NCBI RefSeq assembly: GCF_040270295.1
Contig: NZ_JBELOE010000281.1
DNA length: 64,000 nucleotides
Direction: 5' to 3' (one strand)
DNA from: Catenovulum sediminis
Lineage (GTDB): Bacteria > Pseudomonadota > Gammaproteobacteria > Enterobacterales > Alteromonadaceae
The notes under the pieces are model-generated. The model searched no databases and was not told the origin of the DNA. It saw only the letters and a program-made list of their open reading frames with translations. A program made the translations under genes and the position numbers. Each line of letters begins with the position of its first letter. Within the stretch, counting starts at the first letter, position 1. Shown in pieces: positions 9,082 to 16,682 of this stretch.

Positions 9082-9362
9082 TTTTTGTTGCAAATAACCC
9101 AGATGCCCTCAGGGTTAACATTACATTCACATAAAATGAAATTAAGATCAATCTATTGTTCAATAAAAATATCACTATTTTTTGTAAAATTTTATTATGT
9201 CTTTGTTATTTAACTATTTTAATTTTTATCTGGTTGTGCAGTGTATCTAGGGTGAATTTATAAATTGTTAAAAAACCACCGAGGTAAAGTGCAGGTTTTG
9301 CTTTGTACCTCGTCTGTCGTACTTGGGTATTCATACAAAAATTGTGGGGTATTTAGTAAATG

Positions 9363-9378
9363 GATAAACCGTTAAATG
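9363..9378. promoter_or_regulatory. LacI-type operator candidate 3 (inverted)
   Basis: Read on the minus strand this is CATTTAACGGTTTATC. It matches 12 of 16 positions of the site at 9459 and shares the core ACGGTTTATC. Confidence 0.45.
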
Positions 9379-9423
9379 TAAAATATTGGTATCATTTTTC
9401 TACTTTTTGCTTATTTTAATCGG

Positions 9424-9474
9424 TTGACAAGTAAATTTCTCGTGATAAATTGAAATTAACTAAAACGGTTTATC
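9424..9474 (+). promoter_or_regulatory. Candidate promoter and operator for the SDR-PL6 arm
   Basis: A consensus -35 TTGACA (9424-9429) is followed after 16 nt by TAAATT (9446-9451). The operator-like ACTAAAACGGTTTATC (9459-9474) begins at the expected transcription start, so a bound repressor would block initiation. A partial copy, TAATCGGTT, overlaps the -35 box. Confidence 0.5.
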
Positions 9475-9584
9475 TGTGTTTTAAAAGCTTGAAAGCTGAT
9501 TTAAAGGTCGCTGTTATATCAAAGGTATGATGCGATTTATCCTGAAGGTGTTGAGTAACTACATGAATTTTTTAAGGTAATAAA

Positions 9585-10352
9585 ATGAATACACTCGTTG
9601 GTAAAAATGTATTGGTGACCGGTGGCGCTAGTGGTATTGGGGGGGCGATCTCCGCAGCACTGGCTGCACAAGGTGCAAATGTGATTGTTCATTACTATCG
9701 TTCGAAAGAAGCGGTGGAAGTTTTGCAAAAAGAAGTTACAGAGGCTGGGGTGGGTAAAATTATTCCGTTGCAGGCAGATTTAACAGCTGAAACTTCGGTT
9801 AATGAATTTGCGCAAAAGGTTGCAGCGCAAGTTGGTGCGCTAGATGTGTTGGTTAATAACACAGGTGATTTAGTAGAACGCCATGCGCTTGATTCGGTTA
9901 AAAATGAATTTTGGGAAAAGGTGATGGCGGTCAACTTAACGTCTATGATGATGGTAAGCCGAGCTTTATTACCGTTATTGAAAAAAGCGCAAGATGGCGC
10001 GTCAATTGTCAATCTTTCTTCTTTAGCCGGGCGAAAAGGTGGTCATGCGGGTTCCTTGGCGTACTCCACATCAAAAGGTGCGGTACTAACCTTCAGCCGT
10101 TCTTTGGCGTCAGAGCTTGCTGAACATCAGATTCGGGTCAATGCAATTGCACCCGGTTTAATTTTAGGTACGCGTTTTCATGCAACTCATACAACGGACG
10201 AATCAGCCAATAAAACCATCGGTGAAATTCCGTTAAAACGGGCCGGTAACCCATTTGATGTTGCCAGAGCCGTTGTATTTTTAGCTTCTGAATATAATGG
10301 TTTTATAACGGGGGCAACAATTGATATTAACGGTGGTGTATATATGGCTTAA
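9585..10352 (+). CDS. SDR-family oxidoreductase, probable DEH/uronate reductase
   Basis: A 255-residue short-chain dehydrogenase/reductase. It has the cofactor loop TGGASGIG (12-19), the NNTG motif (91-94) and the catalytic Ser146, Tyr160 and Lys164 (YSTSK), and it ends with the usual C-terminal region (ITGATIDINGG). The length is typical. In alginate pathways an SDR reduces the unsaturated monomer DEH to 2-keto-3-deoxygluconate. First position in the right arm of this locus, directly behind the operator region, makes that the likely role, but substrate and NADH/NADPH choice cannot be read with certainty. A good ribosome-binding site (AAGG) lies upstream of the ATG. Confidence 0.8.
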   Translation: MNTLVGKNVLVTGGASGIGGAISAALAAQGANVIVHYYRSKEAVEVLQKEVTEAGVGKIIPLQADLTAETSVNEFAQKVAAQVGALDVLVNNTGDLVERHALDSVKNEFWEKVMAVNLTSMMMVSRALLPLLKKAQDGASIVNLSSLAGRKGGHAGSLAYSTSKGAVLTFSRSLASELAEHQIRVNAIAPGLILGTRFHATHTTDESANKTIGEIPLKRAGNPFDVARAVVFLASEYNGFITGATIDINGGVYMA

Positions 10353-10394
10353 AGGCCATTTATATATTAAATGCAACGATTATTGAGGTTTGAT

Positions 10395-11642
10395 ATGCCA
10401 TCAATTTTTAAAAAGATTATGAGTTTTGGCCCTGCGTTTTTCGCAATCGGTTATACCATAGGTACGGGCAGCGTAACGTCGATGATCGTTGCCGGTAGTA
10501 ACTATGGAATGCAACTGTTGTGGGTTTTGTTTTTAAGTTGTTTGTTTTCGGGGGCACTGATTTACGCATATGGTAATTTTGCCATTGTTACCGGCAAAAC
10601 CGCACTTTACAGTTTTAAACAACATCTAAAATTTGGTAAGCCAATTGCCATTATGATTATTATTGGCGTGACCTTCGGCCAATGGAATTCTTTGATGGGG
10701 ATCCTGGGTATTTCATCTAACATTATTTTTGAAATGCTGGCTTTGTATTCCCCCTCCCTTGTCGACTATAAATATCAAACGGTGTTGGTGATCGCCGTCA
10801 CTGTGATTGCAACTATGTATGCCATCATGTTGATTGGTAAGTACTCGTTGTTTGAAAAAATTCTGGTGATGTTTGTCTCCTGTATGGGGATTTCGTTTGT
10901 ATTTTCGCTGTTTATCGTACATCCGTTACCGTCTGAAGTGGTTGCCGGTTTTGTGCCGACGATCCCAGAGGTTGAAGGCGGGAAAATGATGGTTGCCGCA
11001 TTTGTTGGCACTACGATGGCCGCCGCTACTTTTCTTTCTCGACCCTTATTTATTCAGGGGAAAGGTTGGAATATGGCTCATCAGCAACAGCAGAAAAAAG
11101 ATGCCTTTGTCGCCGCCGCTTTGGTTTTTATTATCAGTGCATCTGTTATGGCAGTTGCGCATGGCGCTTTGTATCACCAAGGCAGCAAAATCACCCATGT
11201 GTTAGATATGGTAAACGCGCTTGAACCGATAGCCGGTAAAACCGCATTAACCGTATTCTTTTTTGGCACGTTAGCGGCCGGTTTATCGTCGGTATTCCCC
11301 TGTTTACTTATTGCTCCTTTATTGGTGGCTGATTATCGCTCGGGGAAATTAGATACTCGCTCAACTCAATTCAGGGTTATCACGGGTGTTGCATGTGTAT
11401 TGGCATTAACTATCCCAGTGTTTGGTTTTAATCCGATTAAAGGACAAATTTTAACTCAGGTGTTTAATGTTTTTGTTTTGCCTTTAGTCATTATTGGAAT
11501 TTTATCGATCATCAATAATAAAAGTTTGATGAAAGAACATGTAGCGGGCAAGTCGCTTAATGTGATTCTGGTATTTGCTTTGTTGTTTGCGATTGCGATT
11601 TCAATTAATGGGGTGGTGGCCATTGTAGGTCAATTTAGTTAA
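10395..11642 (+). CDS. Nramp-fold transporter lacking the metal-binding motifs
   Basis: A membrane protein of about 415 residues with around eleven hydrophobic helices, related to the Nramp (MntH) family. The first helix reads SFGPAFFAIGYTIGTGS where metal Nramps have a DPGN motif. The sixth helix reads GTTMAAATF where they have MPHN. The residues that bind Mn/Fe are therefore missing. Within an alginate operon the likely cargo is a sugar acid such as DEH, or its counter-ion, rather than a transition metal; this is inference. The frame opens at 10371, but the ATG at 10395 has GAGG six bases upstream and is preferred. It lies 42 bp behind the SDR gene. Confidence 0.75.
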   Translation: MPSIFKKIMSFGPAFFAIGYTIGTGSVTSMIVAGSNYGMQLLWVLFLSCLFSGALIYAYGNFAIVTGKTALYSFKQHLKFGKPIAIMIIIGVTFGQWNSLMGILGISSNIIFEMLALYSPSLVDYKYQTVLVIAVTVIATMYAIMLIGKYSLFEKILVMFVSCMGISFVFSLFIVHPLPSEVVAGFVPTIPEVEGGKMMVAAFVGTTMAAATFLSRPLFIQGKGWNMAHQQQQKKDAFVAAALVFIISASVMAVAHGALYHQGSKITHVLDMVNALEPIAGKTALTVFFFGTLAAGLSSVFPCLLIAPLLVADYRSGKLDTRSTQFRVITGVACVLALTIPVFGFNPIKGQILTQVFNVFVLPLVIIGILSIINNKSLMKEHVAGKSLNVILVFALLFAIAISINGVVAIVGQFS

Positions 11643-11727
11643 GACCTAATTTAACTGAGGTTCACTATTACTACCGAATAAACGAGCGCAAATTCAACTT
11701 AATGTAAAATTCTAAGAGAGTTTTCCA

Positions 11728-12222
11728 ATGTTAATTGTTGTTGCTGGGGTTTCTGGTACGGGTAAATCAACAATCGGTCAAAAATTGGCAGAGCAAATTA
11801 ATCTGCCATTTTTTGATGCCGATGATTTTCATCCAGAATCCAATATTACAAAAATGCGCCATGGCACACCATTAACCGATGCTGATCGTTGGCCATGGTT
11901 ATGTGAGCTGGCTGAGCTGTTGGCAGAATATGAATCCAAGGGTGGCGCAGTATTGGCTTGCTCGGCATTAAAAGAAGTATATCGCGAATGTTTAGCCAGC
12001 AAATCACAACAGCCATTGCAGTGGATCATACTTACCGGCAGTTTTGAATTGCTATATGAACGTATTAATAACAGACAAAATCATTTTTTTGACAGCTGTA
12101 TTTTGGCGTCGCAACTGTCGACTTTTGAGTCGCCAGACTATGGTCTCATTGTTGATGTTAAAAATAGCATCGACAGTGTCGTTAATCAGGCAATCGATTA
12201 TTTGCAGACACAATCTGCATAA
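11728..12222 (+). CDS. Gluconokinase-family sugar acid kinase
   Basis: A 164-residue P-loop kinase of the gluconokinase (GntK) family. It has the Walker A motif GVSGTGKST (residues 7-15), the family motif DADDFHPESNITKMRHGTPL (DGD.HP..N..KM..G.PL in relatives), DADRWPWL and ACSALKEVYR. The length is standard. In this operon the natural substrate could be 2-keto-3-deoxygluconate, whose usual kinase KdgK is a PfkB-type enzyme, or gluconate itself. AGAGAG lies upstream of the ATG. It is co-directional with the SDR and PL6 genes. Confidence 0.85.
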   Translation: MLIVVAGVSGTGKSTIGQKLAEQINLPFFDADDFHPESNITKMRHGTPLTDADRWPWLCELAELLAEYESKGGAVLACSALKEVYRECLASKSQQPLQWIILTGSFELLYERINNRQNHFFDSCILASQLSTFESPDYGLIVDVKNSIDSVVNQAIDYLQTQSA

Positions 12223-12251
12223 TCTTTTGCAAACAAATAAGGAACTGTAAG

Positions 12252-14492
12252 ATGTTTAAGTTACCGTTAACAAAAGTCAGTCAGCGGGTTTTCTTACTCT
12301 TGTTATTGGCTTGTCCGCTGTTCAGTTATGCGCAAGTTGTTAACAACATAGAGCAATTTAATCAAGCGGTTAAAACCCTTGCGCCGGGCGATACACTGGT
12401 GATGGCAAACGGGGTGTGGCGTGATGTCGAGTTGGTGTTTAAAGGCAAAGGGCATAAAAACAAGCCTATTAAATTAAAGGCACAAACGCCGGGCAAAGTG
12501 ATTATTTCAGGGCAATCTAATTTAAGCTTTTCCGGTGAATATTTAGTGGTTGAAGGCTTGGTTTTTAAAGATGGCTACACGCCAACGGGTGAAGTCATTG
12601 CTTTTCGCACGTCACTCGATGATTTAGCAAACCATTCACGTTTAACCAACGTTGTGGTAGATGATTTTAGCCATCCTGAACGCCAGTTATCCGATTTATG
12701 GGTCGCCGTGTATGGTAAAAACAATCGTATTGATCACAATACGTTTGTCAATAAACGCAACCGCGGTGTAACGTTTGCGGTACGCATGAATTCAGAAGGT
12801 AGCCGTAAAAATAACCATATTATCGAGTATAACTATTTTGGCCCACGTCAGGTTTTAGGGGCCAATGGTGGTGAAACTTTGCGTATTGGTACCAGCCACT
12901 ATTCACGTGAATATGCAAATACTCTGGTGCAGTACAATTATTTTGACCGGACCAATGGCGAGCATGAGATAATTTCAAATAAATCCAGTGGCAATACTTT
13001 CCGCGGTAATGTTTTTTATGAAGCGCAAGGGACCTTAACCATGCGCCATGGTCACTATACAAGGGTTGAAAACAACTACTTTTTAGGTAACCGAAAACCC
13101 AATACCGGCGGTATCCGTATCATTAATGAGCATCAAACCGTTAATAACAATTATTTGTATGGACTCACGGGGCATCGTTTCCGCGGTGCTTTGGTGATTA
13201 TGAATGGTGTGCCGAACTCTCCACCAAACCGATATGATCCAGTGATCGAATCGACTATGAATAATAATATTGTTATCGACAGTGATTATATTCAGCTGTG
13301 TGCCGGAGCCGATGCTGAGCGCTCTGCGCCGCCAAGCAGTACAGAAATGCAAAATAACATCATTATGGGGAAACATAACCTGTCGCCATTTACCGTTTTT
13401 GACGATATTTCTGGCATTAGTTTTAAAGGTAATGTGCTCAATAAAGACGCCAGCAACCCGATTCAATCCGGTTTTAGCTCCGAACCTTATTCAGTGCGTG
13501 AGAATCAACATGGGTTGCGTGTGCCAGCGCAAAAGCTGATCGACAAAATTGCTTTTGGTGAAGTTAAATTACCTGTCACTAAAGCGGAAACAGGGGCAAA
13601 CTTTTACCCGAAACAAGATCGACATGTGGCGTTTCAAAGTGGTCAAACGCTTCTGGTTAAAGCCGGCACAGATACGCTTGTGAGCGCATTAAATCGCAGC
13701 CAACCGGGGGATACTTTGGTGTTAGAAAATGGCGGCGAGTATTTGTTAACACGTTTTGCGAATATCCAACATCCAGTGACTATTATGGCTAAAGCCGGTG
13801 AAAAGCCGATTATTCGTTCAGAGAAGCCGAGCTTTATTGTAATTGAAAATGGGGGTGCGCTTGAAGTTGAAAATTTATGGTTTGATGGTGCTGAATCGCC
13901 TGATTATAAAGGCAACAGTGTGATCCGTACCAGTCGTTATTCAATGAATATTAACTATGCTTTGTCGGTTCGTAATGTCAAAGTAACGGATTTAAACGTC
14001 AACGGCTTTTTCTATTTCTTTAAAGCGCATCCGGGCACTTTTGCAGACTATATCGAAATTCTTGATTCTGAAATGGTTAATATTACAGGTGCCATTTTAC
14101 AGCTAAATAAAGAAACAGATGACTTAGGTGTGTACAGTGTTGAAAATTTAACCTTGTCAGGTAATACCTTTAAAGATATCAAAGAAGAGGTCGCAACTGT
14201 ATATCGCGGTGGCACAGATGAAAGTACATTTGGCCCTATGGTGACGGTAAACAATAACCGTTTGATTAATGTAGGGAAAGGTTCAACCCATAGAAGCGGC
14301 GCTTCAATGTACTTTCATGGGGTACAAAAGCTACATATTGCCAACACCGAGTGGGATAACAGTGCGCCATTAGAATTGTATTTAACCAATGGCGAGCCTA
14401 TTACCTTGATTGAAGATATTCAACTTAAAAATACCCCTAAAATCCGTGCGAACAATACGGGTTATCAGCTAAATAACGTCACGTATAAATAA
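12252..14492 (+). CDS. Polysaccharide lyase family 6 alginate lyase
   Basis: A secreted 746-residue PL6 lyase (chondroitinase B-like right-handed beta-helix). The signal peptide ends LFSYAQ. The N-terminal helix domain carries the catalytic Lys244 (ISNKSSGN) and Arg265 (TMRHGHY), spaced 21 residues apart as in characterised two-domain PL6 enzymes such as AlyGC. A second beta-helix domain runs from about residue 470 to the end (ALNRSQPGDTLVLENGGEY onward). PL6 enzymes cut poly-mannuronate, poly-guluronate or mixed blocks, and the block preference is not readable here. Start codon ATG 12252 has AAGGA upstream. It is the last gene of the right arm and is followed by a strong hairpin. Confidence 0.93.
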   Translation: MFKLPLTKVSQRVFLLLLLACPLFSYAQVVNNIEQFNQAVKTLAPGDTLVMANGVWRDVELVFKGKGHKNKPIKLKAQTPGKVIISGQSNLSFSGEYLVVEGLVFKDGYTPTGEVIAFRTSLDDLANHSRLTNVVVDDFSHPERQLSDLWVAVYGKNNRIDHNTFVNKRNRGVTFAVRMNSEGSRKNNHIIEYNYFGPRQVLGANGGETLRIGTSHYSREYANTLVQYNYFDRTNGEHEIISNKSSGNTFRGNVFYEAQGTLTMRHGHYTRVENNYFLGNRKPNTGGIRIINEHQTVNNNYLYGLTGHRFRGALVIMNGVPNSPPNRYDPVIESTMNNNIVIDSDYIQLCAGADAERSAPPSSTEMQNNIIMGKHNLSPFTVFDDISGISFKGNVLNKDASNPIQSGFSSEPYSVRENQHGLRVPAQKLIDKIAFGEVKLPVTKAETGANFYPKQDRHVAFQSGQTLLVKAGTDTLVSALNRSQPGDTLVLENGGEYLLTRFANIQHPVTIMAKAGEKPIIRSEKPSFIVIENGGALEVENLWFDGAESPDYKGNSVIRTSRYSMNINYALSVRNVKVTDLNVNGFFYFFKAHPGTFADYIEILDSEMVNITGAILQLNKETDDLGVYSVENLTLSGNTFKDIKEEVATVYRGGTDESTFGPMVTVNNNRLINVGKGSTHRSGASMYFHGVQKLHIANTEWDNSAPLELYLTNGEPITLIEDIQLKNTPKIRANNTGYQLNNVTYK

Positions 14493-14521
14493 GCTTGCGA
14501 GCTTCAATAAAATAACGTAAT

Positions 14522-14565
14522 GCCCAACCTAAGCTATTAATGGTTATGTTGGGCTTTGCGTTTTA
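14522..14565. terminator. Bidirectional hairpin after PL6, overlapping the SapC stop codon
   Basis: GCCCAAC (14522-14528) pairs with GTTGGGC (14548-14554), followed by TTTGCGTTTT on the plus strand. The loop contains the stop codon of the convergent SapC gene. Confidence 0.55.
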
Positions 14566-15241
14566 ACGCGATCAATTTATCGATGTTTTGCATTGAATGT
14601 TGTATCAGATAACAGGGTTGTAATAATCCTAGATGAAACAAGTGCAAAACAAAATCATCATTCAGACCCGCTAATTTATCGATTGCAATGGTATATAAAC
14701 CATTTAATGTCGAATGCGACACATTGAGTTTTTTCCCGCCTAGTTTTACCGGTTCTAATAAACCGTACTCCTGTAGTGTACTGACAAAGTGTTGTGTGGG
14801 ATGAGCCGCCTGGTAAATCTGTTCTAACAGCGCCATTTTTTCACGTAAATATTCACTTGGTTTGCCACTGTCCGTAAACAAGGGTTCGCCTTCATTTGGG
14901 TTGACGCTTGGGTTTTTCACATCAACAAATATTTGGCCGTTAGATTGATCCACTAAAAATGGCTGTCTGGCAAAAGCCAATGGAATTTCTGGTGTTAACC
15001 AATGGCCATGCTGAAAGCAGACATTTTCGTGTTCTTCAAAACCCAACAGGGCGACTAAAACCAGCTCGTCTGCATGGCCATGATGTGAAAAACACAGCGG
15101 AAAATGCGCCGCTAATTTGTCTACTTCTGGCAATAACACGGGTGCCATATGGGTATGGTTGTGCAGATAGTTGGTATCACCAGTCTTAACGCATAATTGT
15201 TGATGTTTAGCTTGGCTGAGAATCTGATAGTCGGTTATCAT
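14537..15241 (-). CDS. SapC-like family protein
   Basis: A 234-residue cytoplasmic protein resembling the SapC family. It has LLPEVDKLAAHFPLCFSHHG early on, VALLGFEEHENVCFQHGHW, and PLAFARQPFLVD, matching the family pattern in which vPll..Ef...a..yPivF leads to PaylRryPF. SapC proteins were first linked to S-layer proteins in Campylobacter. In marine gammaproteobacteria the gene often sits beside TonB-dependent receptors in polysaccharide loci, and that is the setting here. The molecular function is unknown. GAGGG lies upstream of the ATG. It converges with the PL6 gene. Confidence 0.7.
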   Translation of the reverse strand: MITDYQILSQAKHQQLCVKTGDTNYLHNHTHMAPVLLPEVDKLAAHFPLCFSHHGHADELVLVALLGFEEHENVCFQHGHWLTPEIPLAFARQPFLVDQSNGQIFVDVKNPSVNPNEGEPLFTDSGKPSEYLREKMALLEQIYQAAHPTQHFVSTLQEYGLLEPVKLGGKKLNVSHSTLNGLYTIAIDKLAGLNDDFVLHLFHLGLLQPCYLIQHSMQNIDKLIALKRKAQHNH

Positions 15242-15529
15242 TTTTTAGCCCTCTTGTTTGCGTGTTGATCTAATGAGTCTAGTTGCTCAAGGTGTTATTT
15301 GTCAGGCATAACAATCAAAACATTGGCTGTAAAATGTCGCGATCTGTAAACAATTCTTATACGCTGCGATCAATAAGGTTGTAGGCAGCAACGTTTCGTA
15401 TTGGCCTGCTTTGTTGCGCCCGTTGGATTGCAAATCAATACAAAAGATTACATTCGATAACAGATATTTAACGATTTCTCTTTTATGCTTATTGTTAATT
15501 TATAGCAGTAGTCAGTAGCACTAATCAGT

Positions 15530-15585
15530 CACATTTAATCGGCAACGTTGAATCAATAACGTTAAATCAGTAACGTTTAATCAGT
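15530..15585 (+). repeat. 14-bp imperfect tandem repeats upstream of the lipoprotein gene
   Basis: Three close copies of AACGTT(g/a/t)AATCA(a/g)T occupy 15544-15557, 15558-15571 and 15572-15585, with a more degenerate copy before them. They end just before the ribosome-binding site AAGGAG of the next gene. The rest of the 15242-15599 gap shows nothing definite. Confidence 0.75.
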
Positions 15586-15599
15586 AACAAGGAGTCATA

Positions 15600-16421
15600 A
15601 TGAACAAGATAAAATATCTAACTGGATGCGTATTTTCAGTGGTATCGGTTGTTTTAGTGGGTTGCGACGATGATATTGAATTTGAGATCCCAGAAGCAGA
15701 AAAGCACATTCGAGTATATCAAGATGACCAAATGTTAGCATGTGATCCAGCAAGTGCGATCGCGCTTTCAACCAGTGCCCAGTTGTTAGCGGAAAAAAGC
15801 ATTGAAATTCATTGTAGCCAAAAAGGATACGATGGTTTTTCGTATCCCGAATCCTGTGGTTCAGATACCGGCAGCATAAACGTATTTACCATTCACAAAG
15901 GCGATTTGAACGAAGCTGAAACACTTGGTTTTGCGCCTTTATCTGATTTACCGGAGGCGGTTGTTGACAGACACTGTGAATACAAGGTCATCAGTGATCA
16001 TAAAAAGTTCCATTTATTGGCTGATGTAAAAGCAGCAATTGAAGGTTGGCAAGACACAGACACGCAAGATTACGAGTTTGAATTTCAGCAATCTTTTGTT
16101 GATTGTCCTAATGTTGCTGCGCCACCAAAAGTGAGAGTTACCGTCGAGAATGAGGTGATCACACAAGTATATGACTTGGACAATCAACAGTTTTTAAATA
16201 ATCTGGATGATTATCAAACCATCAGCGCGTTATTAGAAGCGTTTAAATTACAAATTTGGATGACACCTAGAAAAGCTGCACTGAGTGCCAGTGAGCTAGA
16301 TAAGTTACCCGAATATAGCGAGCAGGGTGTGCCGTTGAGTTATTACTACGACCAAGGCAGTGCGGCTTGTGATGCGCCTAACACTCAGCTCAGTAATTTT
16401 GTTGATTTGAGCTCAAACTAA
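15600..16421 (+). CDS. DUF6174-like lipoprotein
   Basis: A 273-residue predicted lipoprotein with a short signal peptide ending in the lipobox VLVGC, followed by an acidic stretch (DDDIEFEIPEAE). The N-terminal half has several Cys residues that may form disulfides. The C-terminal half (about 145-250) resembles DUF6174: a DYEFEFQQSFVDCPN segment, a VRVTVENEVI beta-turn, a central helix around TISALLEAF, and GVPLSYYYDQGSAAC near the end. The function is unknown. AAGGAG precedes the ATG. It is a single gene with its own downstream terminator, so it is probably not part of the NRPS operon. Confidence 0.65.
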   Translation: MNKIKYLTGCVFSVVSVVLVGCDDDIEFEIPEAEKHIRVYQDDQMLACDPASAIALSTSAQLLAEKSIEIHCSQKGYDGFSYPESCGSDTGSINVFTIHKGDLNEAETLGFAPLSDLPEAVVDRHCEYKVISDHKKFHLLADVKAAIEGWQDTDTQDYEFEFQQSFVDCPNVAAPPKVRVTVENEVITQVYDLDNQQFLNNLDDYQTISALLEAFKLQIWMTPRKAALSASELDKLPEYSEQGVPLSYYYDQGSAACDAPNTQLSNFVDLSSN

Positions 16422-16457
16422 ACGACATACAGGTACTATTTACAATTCATCTTTAAT

Positions 16458-16485
16458 GAGCGGGCCGTAAAGGCCTGCTCTTTTT
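16458..16485 (+). terminator. Rho-independent terminator after the lipoprotein gene
   Basis: A 9-bp stem GAGCGGGCC / GGCCTGCTC (one G-U pair) with a 5-nt loop is followed by TTTTT. It separates the lipoprotein gene from the NRPS operon. Confidence 0.85.
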
Positions 16486-16533
16486 CCGCAATATAATTAT
16501 TCCGCAATACAGTTACCCCACACTACAATTATC
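16486..16533. repeat. Degenerate 16-bp tandem repeats
   Basis: Three imperfect 16-bp units beginning CCGCAATA, CCGCAATA and CCACACTA follow the terminator. They are non-coding. Confidence 0.45.
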
Positions 16534-16554
16534 CAGTAATGCTATTCCTTATTT

Positions 16555-16569
16555 TTGCATACGAATTCA
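16555..16569. promoter_or_regulatory. Candidate operator shared with the second NRPS operon (site A)
   Basis: TTGCATACGAATTCA lies 114 bp upstream of the first NRPS gene. It matches 13 of 15 bases of TTGCATACGTATGCA at 48182, upstream of the second operon. Neither lies in a coding region. Confidence 0.4.
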
Positions 16570-16682
16570 TACGTTATTTTTGTAAAAAAAATGTTTAACT
16601 AAAGAATGCCTGAAATCGCATTTATTCGGTTTTTGTTGCGCTCTCGCAAAAACCTTAACAGTTAAATATAAGAATTCGAACA

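Noticed and set aside
10395..11642. Manganese/iron transporter MntH
   Set aside because: The metal-binding DPGN and MPHN motifs are both absent and the gene sits in an alginate operon.
13083..13466. 127-codon minus-strand frame inside PL6
   Set aside because: It overlaps the catalytic region of a well-conserved lyase.
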